Source: an uncultured Candidatus Competibacteraceae bacterium (GTDB lineage Bacteria; Pseudomonadota; Gammaproteobacteria; Competibacterales; Competibacteraceae). From it: DNA of 7,019 nt. Position numbers and translations under genes: made by a program. Location of the stretch: positions 1 through 7,019 of the forward strand of contig CALMNY010000485.1 of the NCBI GenBank assembly GCA_937872125.1, in the 5' to 3' direction. Positions within the stretch are counted from its first letter, which is position 1. Every line of letters starts with the position of its first letter. The notes under the pieces are model-generated. The model saw only the letters and a list, made by a program, of their open reading frames with translations, was not told the DNA's origin and ran no database searches. Shown piece by piece: positions 1 to 3,884 of this stretch.

Positions 1-2
1 TT

Positions 3-350
3 CAGATCATGATTCTGGATATCGTGTTCTCGCTCGACAGCGTAATCACCGCTGTCGGCATGACCCGGCAACTAAGCGTTATGGCGGCGGCGATCATCAT
101 CGCGGTCATCGTCATGCTCTTCGCCGCTGACCCGCTCAGTCGCTTTATCCACGAACACGTTTCGGTGAAGATGCTGGCCCTGAGTTTCCTGATTCTGGTC
201 GGGGCGGTGCTCGTCGCCGACGGTATGGGCTTCCACGTTCCCAAGGGCTACCTGTATTTCGCCATTGCCTTCTCGGTAGGGGTCGAGGCGCTTAACCTGG
301 CGGCCACCAAACGCCGGCGGCGAGCAGCGTCCGCGAACCGGTCGGATTGA
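3..350 (+). CDS. TerC-family (YgdQ-like) integral membrane protein, 3' part
   Basis: This is the C-terminal 115 residues of a polytopic inner-membrane protein; the frame is already open at the window edge, so the 5' part lies outside. About four hydrophobic segments follow one another, beginning near IMILDIVFSLDSVITAVGM, LSVMAAAIIIAVIVMLFAA, VKMLALSFLILVGAVLVA and YLYFAIAFSVGVEALNLAA. The FSLDSVITAVG stretch with its intramembrane Asp and the HVPKGYLYFAIAFS stretch are typical of the TerC family, and they closely resemble E. coli YgdQ as I remember it (about 237 residues). The tail is short and basic (KRRRRAAS), with no CorC/CBS extension as in YoaE. TerC proteins have been linked to metal efflux, mainly manganese, but the substrate cannot be told from this fragment. 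An internal ATG at position 9 is not the true start. The gene converges on the HPt gene across 27 bases, in which I see no convincing terminator. Confidence 0.9.
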   Translation, partial: QIMILDIVFSLDSVITAVGMTRQLSVMAAAIIIAVIVMLFAADPLSRFIHEHVSVKMLALSFLILVGAVLVADGMGFHVPKGYLYFAIAFSVGVEALNLAATKRRRRAASANRSD

Positions 351-377
351 GGGTGGCAACGGCTGCCGGACGGCGAT

Positions 378-737
378 TCAGTCCAAATACGCTTGCAGGC
401 CGGCGCGGGTGTCACGGGCAACCGCATCGGCCTGCTGCAGCATCTCTGCGGCGTTAGCCAGGTTTTTTTGCCGCCCTGCCTGTTCCAGGCGCCGGATCCA
501 CTCCATCAAGCGCGCCGCGCCCATGCTGCCACAACTCGATTTGAGCCGATGAGCAACCTGATAAAGATCGTCAGCGCCGTTCTGAGCAACCGCAGTCCGC
601 ATCCGCTCGAACTGAACCGGTAGATCATCCAGGAACGCATTCAGCAGCTCAGCGAACTCGTCTTCCATGATGTCGCGCAACTCGGTAATCACTTCAGCGT
701 CGAGTAGCGGCAGCGCGTTGAGATCAGCGTCGCTCAT
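378..737 (-). CDS. Stand-alone histidine phosphotransfer (HPt) domain protein
   Basis: This 119-residue soluble protein is essentially one HPt domain, a four-helix bundle that carries phosphate between two receiver domains. The phosphoacceptor region reads VAHRLKSSCGSMGA, placing the phospho-His at H63 with K66 and the trailing GA in the expected places. The usual G after K is S, a variation seen in other HPt domains. Acidic residues precede it (IMEDEFAELLNAFLDD), as in the Pseudomonas HptB group, which I recall as the closest style match. It has no kinase or receiver domain, so it must take phosphate from a partner. The start at 737 is supported by AGGGGG nine bases upstream. It lies on the same strand as the kinase-RssB operon but is separated from it by two genes on the other strand, so it is probably transcribed separately. 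A run of seven A in the message (codons 90-92) is noted in the findings. Confidence 0.88.
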   Translation of the reverse strand: MSDADLNALPLLDAEVITELRDIMEDEFAELLNAFLDDLPVQFERMRTAVAQNGADDLYQVAHRLKSSCGSMGAARLMEWIRRLEQAGRQKNLANAAEMLQQADAVARDTRAGLQAYLD

Positions 738-781
738 GCGGATTTACCCCCTGGTGACCTGTATGATTACAGCAAGCATAC

Positions 782-799
782 ACAAAGCCGGCGGCTTGT
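782..799. repeat. Imperfect palindrome in the divergent HPt/CYTH intergenic region
   Basis: AAGCCG-G-CGGCTT (785-797) is a perfect 6-base inverted repeat around one central base. With a single bulged A at 786 the symmetry extends to ACAA (782-785) pairing with TTGT (796-799). It sits in the 107-base gap between the divergent HPt and CYTH genes, so it could be an operator or a short RNA hairpin in a leader. A -10-like TATGAT lies at 762-767 on + without a good -35. Function is unproven. Confidence 0.3.
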
Positions 800-844
800 C
801 CTACCATGGAAAGCCAAATTCCAGTCAGGCAACGGGATCGCCCA

Positions 845-1327
845 ATGGCCACCGAAATCGAACACAAATTTCTCCTCCGCAATGATCGCTGGCGCCACCA
901 GATCGAACGCTCAGTGCGGATGCGGCAAGGCTACCTCACCAGCGATGCGCGCTGCTCGGTGCGGGTGCGGGTGGCCGATCATCAGGGCTTTCTCAACATC
1001 AAAAGCGGGACGCTGGGCATTCAGCGCAGCGAATATGAATACACTATCCCACTGGCCGAGGCCGAGGAAATCCTCGATACCCTGTGCGAACAGCCGTTGC
1101 TGGAAAAGACCCGCCATTTTGTGCATTACGGCGATCATCTGTGGGAAATTGATGAATTCGCCGGCGCCAATACCGGGCTGATCGTGGCGGAAGTGGAACT
1201 GAGTCGCCCCGACGAACCGTTCGAGCGGCCGGACTGGGTCGGCGAAGACGTTTCCCATGACATCCGCTACTACAACTCACAACTGGCGCGCCATCCTTAC
1301 GCGACCTGGTCATGTGCGACCGGCTGA
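845..1327 (+). CDS. CYTH-domain protein, probable inorganic triphosphatase
   Basis: A 160-residue single-domain CYTH (triphosphate tunnel metalloenzyme) protein. The signature ExExK is at the very N-terminus (EIEHK, E4-E6-K8). Charged tunnel residues follow in family order: R40 and R42 in VRVRV, K53 in NIKSG, R61/E63/E65, K88 and R90 in EKTR, E101/D103 in WEIDEF, and E116/E118 in AEVEL. Members of this size, such as the Nitrosomonas europaea enzyme, are metal-dependent tripolyphosphatases cleaving PPPi to Pi and PPi; class IV adenylate cyclase and thiamine-triphosphatase belong to the same superfamily, so the substrate is inferred. The frame opens at ATG 806, but I chose ATG 845 because it puts ExExK at residues 4-8 as is usual. 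Neither start has a strong ribosome site. It is cytoplasmic, with no signal peptide or membrane segment. Its last 16 bases overlap the start of the YkuD gene, suggesting coupled translation. Confidence 0.87.
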   Translation: MATEIEHKFLLRNDRWRHQIERSVRMRQGYLTSDARCSVRVRVADHQGFLNIKSGTLGIQRSEYEYTIPLAEAEEILDTLCEQPLLEKTRHFVHYGDHLWEIDEFAGANTGLIVAEVELSRPDEPFERPDWVGEDVSHDIRYYNSQLARHPYATWSCATG

Positions 1328-1797
1328 TTCATATTCACATTCCCGAGCAGCGGTTGGAAGTGCGGGAAGGCGGCGTGGCGGTGGCGAGCTATCCGGTTTC
1401 CACCGCCCGCAACGGTCCCGGTGAGCGGCGCGACAGCGGCTGCACGCCGCGCGGCTGGCATCGCATCCGCATCAAGATCGGCGCCGGTCTGCCATTTAAT
1501 ACCGTGTTTGTCGGGCGGCGGCCCACGGGTGAAATTTACAGTTCGGCGCTGGGGGCTTGTTACCCGGAGCGGGACTGGATTCTGACCCGGATTCTGTGGT
1601 TGACCGGGCTGGAGCCGGGGTTCAACCGGGGTGGTGACCACGACACCCTGCGCCGATATATCTACATTCACGGCTGCCCGGATGAAGCGCCGCTGGGCAG
1701 TCCGCGCTCTCACGGGTGCATCCGCCTGCGCAACTGCGATTTGCTGGATTTGTTTGAGCGGGTGGAAGCCGGCGACCGGGTGTTCATCGCCGGCTGA
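1312..1797 (+). CDS. YkuD-domain L,D-transpeptidase-family protein, cytoplasmic; possible ElsL-type L,D-carboxypeptidase
   Basis: This 161-residue protein consists almost entirely of a YkuD catalytic domain. The catalytic motif is clear: H120-G in YIYIHGCPDE, then SHGCIRLRN with H134 and nucleophile C136. Other typical stretches are YPVSTARNGPG (27-37), the TPRGWHRIRIKIG turn and the RRPTGEIY segment. Known YkuD proteins form 3-3 cross-links in the periplasm, but those carry a signal peptide or lipobox. This one starts with MCDRLIHIHIPEQRLEV and has no hydrophobic leader, so it should remain in the cytoplasm. Short leaderless YkuD proteins such as Acinetobacter ElsL (LdtK) act as L,D-carboxypeptidases that trim tetrapeptides during peptidoglycan recycling; that role is my preferred inference, and nagZ in the same window fits it. 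There is no clear ribosome site before ATG 1312, so translation probably depends on the 16-base overlap with the CYTH gene. It converges on rssC with 18 bases between stops. Confidence 0.88.
   Translation: MCDRLIHIHIPEQRLEVREGGVAVASYPVSTARNGPGERRDSGCTPRGWHRIRIKIGAGLPFNTVFVGRRPTGEIYSSALGACYPERDWILTRILWLTGLEPGFNRGGDHDTLRRYIYIHGCPDEAPLGSPRSHGCIRLRNCDLLDLFERVEAGDRVFIAG
1768..1794. repeat. Stem-loop at convergent gene ends (weak candidate terminator)
   Basis: GCCGGCGA (1768-1775) and TCGCCGGC (1787-1794) form a perfect 8-base GC-rich stem with an 11-base loop. It covers the last codons of the YkuD gene and ends directly before its TGA; for rssC transcripts it lies 22 bases past the stop. No T run follows on either strand, so it is not a standard intrinsic terminator. 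It may still stabilise 3' ends or limit convergent read-through. Confidence 0.3.
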
Positions 1798-1815
1798 GGT
1801 TGTGGCTGACCGTCT

Positions 1816-2316
1816 TCAGGAACCGCCGCCCAGTTTGAGCCGCAGGTTGTCGAGAACGCCTTGGAATGTTTCCCGGTTGGCGGGATTGAGTTCGCTCAGC
1901 GTGCGATGGGCTTCATAGACGATCTGGGTGAGCGTGTCCTTGTCGCAGTGTTCGGGAATCGCCAGTTGCCGCAGCGTCGCCGAGATGGTTTCGCCCGTGT
2001 CGCGGATATTGAAAATGTCGTAAAACCCCAGATTATCCAGAATCTGATTGACATCGGGGTTGGTGGATAACAGGGTCGTTTTGTGGGCGAAACGCTGGCG
2101 GTTGAAATTGGCGATCTTGGCCAACAGCCCCAGGCTGGTGCTGTCGATGGAGTGGGCGTCCGTCAGATCAACCATGATGTCGTCGTAATCCGTCCGGGCG
2201 AACAACCCATTCAGAAAATCCCCCAGCGCGCAGCCCATGGTGTAGCGGACATCGCCAGCCAGCTTGAGGATGTAGACGTTGCCCTGCTTGACGTAAAACG
2301 CTGCTCCGGATTGCAT
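1816..2316 (-). CDS. rssC: RssC-like STAS-domain anti-sigma-factor antagonist
   Basis: This 166-residue soluble protein has an N-terminal STAS domain (about residues 5-108) and a helical C-terminal extension (about 109-166). The phosphorylation loop is HSIDSTSLGLLAKI: D58-S59-T60-S61 aligns with the D-S-S of Bacillus SpoIIAA, placing T60 at the usual phosphoacceptor, with S59 and S61 as alternatives. In partner-switching systems the unphosphorylated STAS protein binds an anti-sigma factor or another target, and a PP2C phosphatase resets it. The gene order rssB-rssC and the protein pattern, including the SIDST-LGLLAK loop and the NPANRETF segment in the tail, resemble Pseudomonas RssC as I remember it. 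It is the last gene of the - operon; its start codon follows the rssB stop directly, with GGAGGG eight bases upstream, so both are likely co-expressed. The cognate kinase/anti-sigma factor is not encoded in the window. Confidence 0.87.
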   Translation of the reverse strand: MQSGAAFYVKQGNVYILKLAGDVRYTMGCALGDFLNGLFARTDYDDIMVDLTDAHSIDSTSLGLLAKIANFNRQRFAHKTTLLSTNPDVNQILDNLGFYDIFNIRDTGETISATLRQLAIPEHCDKDTLTQIVYEAHRTLSELNPANRETFQGVLDNLRLKLGGGS

Positions 2317-3498
2317 TTACTCCGCCCTCCGGACCAGCAACAAGGTGACGTCGTCCGGCAAAGGACCCGCGCGATCCAGACCCAGCGTCTGAATCAGGCT
2401 TGTGATGTCGAGGTGGGTATCGCGGATCAGGCCCAGCAAAAACGCCTGTTTGTCGTTCAGACTGGCTTGCGGCAAGGTTTCCAGGATGCCGTCCGAAATC
2501 AGCGCCAGAACGAACTGCGGTGGCAAATCCAGGGTTTCGGTCTGATAACTGGCGAAGTCGAACAGCCCGATGGGCAGGCTTTTCTTGCCGATATACGCAG
2601 CCCGGTCGCCATCGAACAGGATCGGAAATGGAAACTGCCCGCCGCTGCTGTAGCGCAACCGGTTGTTTGACCAGTGGATAATGCCGTAGAACATGGTCAG
2701 GTACTTGTCCATGCGGCAGCCGAAGATTTCCCGGTTCAGCCGGCTCAGGGTCTCGGCCGGGTTCAGGATGCCCTTGTCGCGATTCTGCCGGTGCAACTCC
2801 CGATAGCGCCCCATGTAGCTTTTCAGCATGACCGTGACGAAAGCCGACGAGACGCCATGGCCCGACACGTCGGCAATGTAGAAACCGAGATGGTCGCCGT
2901 CAATAGCGAAATAGTCCACAAAATCGCCGCTCAGGTACTGCGAGGTCAGCAGGTGGCGGCTGAAACGGTAATTGCGGTACTGCTTGTCGTTTTCTGGCAA
3001 TAACTGGAACTGGATGCGCCGCGCCGCCGCTTCGTCTTCCTGCAAGCGCCGCAGCGTTTGCCGCAACTGCTCGTTGACGACTTCCAGATGCTCGCGGTGC
3101 TCGCGGTTTTCCCGCCGCAGCCGGGCGCGCTCCAGAGCATGATTAATGGCGTGCTCCAGCACCGCCATATCTTCAATCGGTTTGGTGACGTAATCCCAGG
3201 CCCCCAGCTTGAGCGCCTGAATGGCGTCGCTCATCCCGCCCATACCGGACACCACCAGAATCGGCAATTCGGGAAAGTCGCGGGTGACGGCGGCGAGCAC
3301 TTGCAGGCCATCCATGCCCGGCATACGCAGGTCGCACAACACCAGATCGGGCGATTGGCGGCGGATCAAATCAATGCCGGTCTGACCGTCGCTGGCCTGG
3401 ATGACCTCAAACCCGCTGTCTTCCAGATAGGCGGTGAGAATCTCCCGGACCAGGTCTTCATCGTCAATGGTCAGGATGCGGGCGGGCGGGGCGCTCAT
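2317..3498 (-). CDS. rssB: RssB-like response regulator with PP2C (SpoIIE-type) phosphatase output
   Basis: A 393-residue cytoplasmic protein in three parts. The receiver domain (about 5-120) has acidic residues D12/D13, phosphoacceptor D56 in LVLCDLRMPGMDG, S84 and K106 in VTKP. A long charged helix, probably a coiled coil, runs over about 118-165. The PP2C/SpoIIE phosphatase domain (about 170-391) keeps the metal-binding aspartates: D192 in SGDF, D210 in IADVSGHG, D336 in ISDG and D382/D383 in PDDV. Length and layout match Pseudomonas RssB. E. coli RssB, which delivers sigma-S to ClpXP, has a degenerate phosphatase domain, whereas this one looks catalytically competent. The probable substrate is the phosphorylated STAS protein encoded next to it. 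A HATPase kinase domain, as in the HsbR regulator, is absent. The start at 3498 overlaps the preceding stop as ATGA and has GGAGG six bases upstream. Whether it also acts as a sigma-S adaptor cannot be seen from the sequence. Confidence 0.9.
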   Translation of the reverse strand: MSAPPARILTIDDEDLVREILTAYLEDSGFEVIQASDGQTGIDLIRRQSPDLVLCDLRMPGMDGLQVLAAVTRDFPELPILVVSGMGGMSDAIQALKLGAWDYVTKPIEDMAVLEHAINHALERARLRRENREHREHLEVVNEQLRQTLRRLQEDEAAARRIQFQLLPENDKQYRNYRFSRHLLTSQYLSGDFVDYFAIDGDHLGFYIADVSGHGVSSAFVTVMLKSYMGRYRELHRQNRDKGILNPAETLSRLNREIFGCRMDKYLTMFYGIIHWSNNRLRYSSGGQFPFPILFDGDRAAYIGKKSLPIGLFDFASYQTETLDLPPQFVLALISDGILETLPQASLNDKQAFLLGLIRDTHLDITSLIQTLGLDRAGPLPDDVTLLLVRRAE

Positions 3499-3884
3499 GT
3501 CGAACCTCCGCGCGCGGCGAGCCGCTGCGCCGCCGCTGCCAGCGGCGCCATATCGGCCAGCGGTTTCTGATAAACCCGGCTGTCGTCGAGGCCCATGGCG
3601 CGCAAATCCTCAGGCAGGCTGTAACTGGAAGAACCGGTGTGGATCAGGAATTCCAGGTCCGGATAGGCCTGATGCAGGATGCGAATGGCGCTGTTCCCAT
3701 CCATGTCCGGCAGGCGCATGTCCATGATGCAGACCCGGCAGGCGCCGCCGCCGGCGCGCAGCCAGTCCAGCGCCGGAGCGACGAACTCGAATGCCGCCAC
3801 ACGCCAGCCTTCATCCTCCAGGTAGGCTTTCAAATTTTCCCGAATCATGGCTTCGTCATCGACGATCAAAATCCAGTCGGTCAT
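3495..3884 (-). CDS. Single-domain response regulator (receiver only)
   Basis: This 129-residue CheY-like receiver has no output domain. It has the acidic pair D9/D10 in LIVDDEAMIREN, phosphoacceptor D55 in CIMDMRLPDMDG, T83 in HTGSS and K107 in YQKPL. The region between beta-4 and alpha-4 (HTGSSSYSLPEDLRAMGLDD) is somewhat longer than in CheY. The C-terminus is Ala-rich (MAPLAAAAQRLAARGG) and encoded by GC-rich codons. It starts within the kinase stop codon (ATGA overlap) and has GGGAGG seven bases upstream; its own stop overlaps the rssB start in the same way. Stand-alone receivers act either by binding targets or as phosphate carriers or sinks. Being placed between a non-hybrid kinase and a receiver-phosphatase, it probably takes phosphate from the kinase and either passes it on through an HPt protein or competes with RssB for it. 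Which of these applies is not determined by the sequence. Confidence 0.9.
   Translation of the reverse strand: MTDWILIVDDEAMIRENLKAYLEDEGWRVAAFEFVAPALDWLRAGGGACRVCIMDMRLPDMDGNSAIRILHQAYPDLEFLIHTGSSSYSLPEDLRAMGLDDSRVYQKPLADMAPLAAAAQRLAARGGST

Noticed and set aside
351..377. Possible terminator between the convergent TerC and HPt genes
   Set aside because: Only 4-base stems (for example GGCA/TGCC) can be drawn and no T run follows.
806..844. Upstream ATG at 806 as the start of the CYTH gene
   Set aside because: It would add 13 residues before the N-terminal ExExK motif, which normally lies within the first ten residues; no ribosome site supports it.
2317..3498. Calling the phosphatase an HsbR orthologue because an HPt similar to HptB lies nearby
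   Set aside because: HsbR carries an additional C-terminal HATPase kinase domain; this 393-residue protein ends with the PP2C domain and fits RssB better.
3531..3547. Perfect inverted repeat CGCCGCTG-C-CAGCGGCG near the 3' end of the single receiver gene
   Set aside because: It encodes an alanine run (PLAAAAQRL), so the symmetry probably arises from GCG/GCC codons; no T run or boundary role is seen.
2083..3570. Several + strand open frames opposite rssB/rssC (2083-2670, 2674-3003, 3058-3570)
   Set aside because: All lie opposite well-supported genes, lack ribosome sites and domains.
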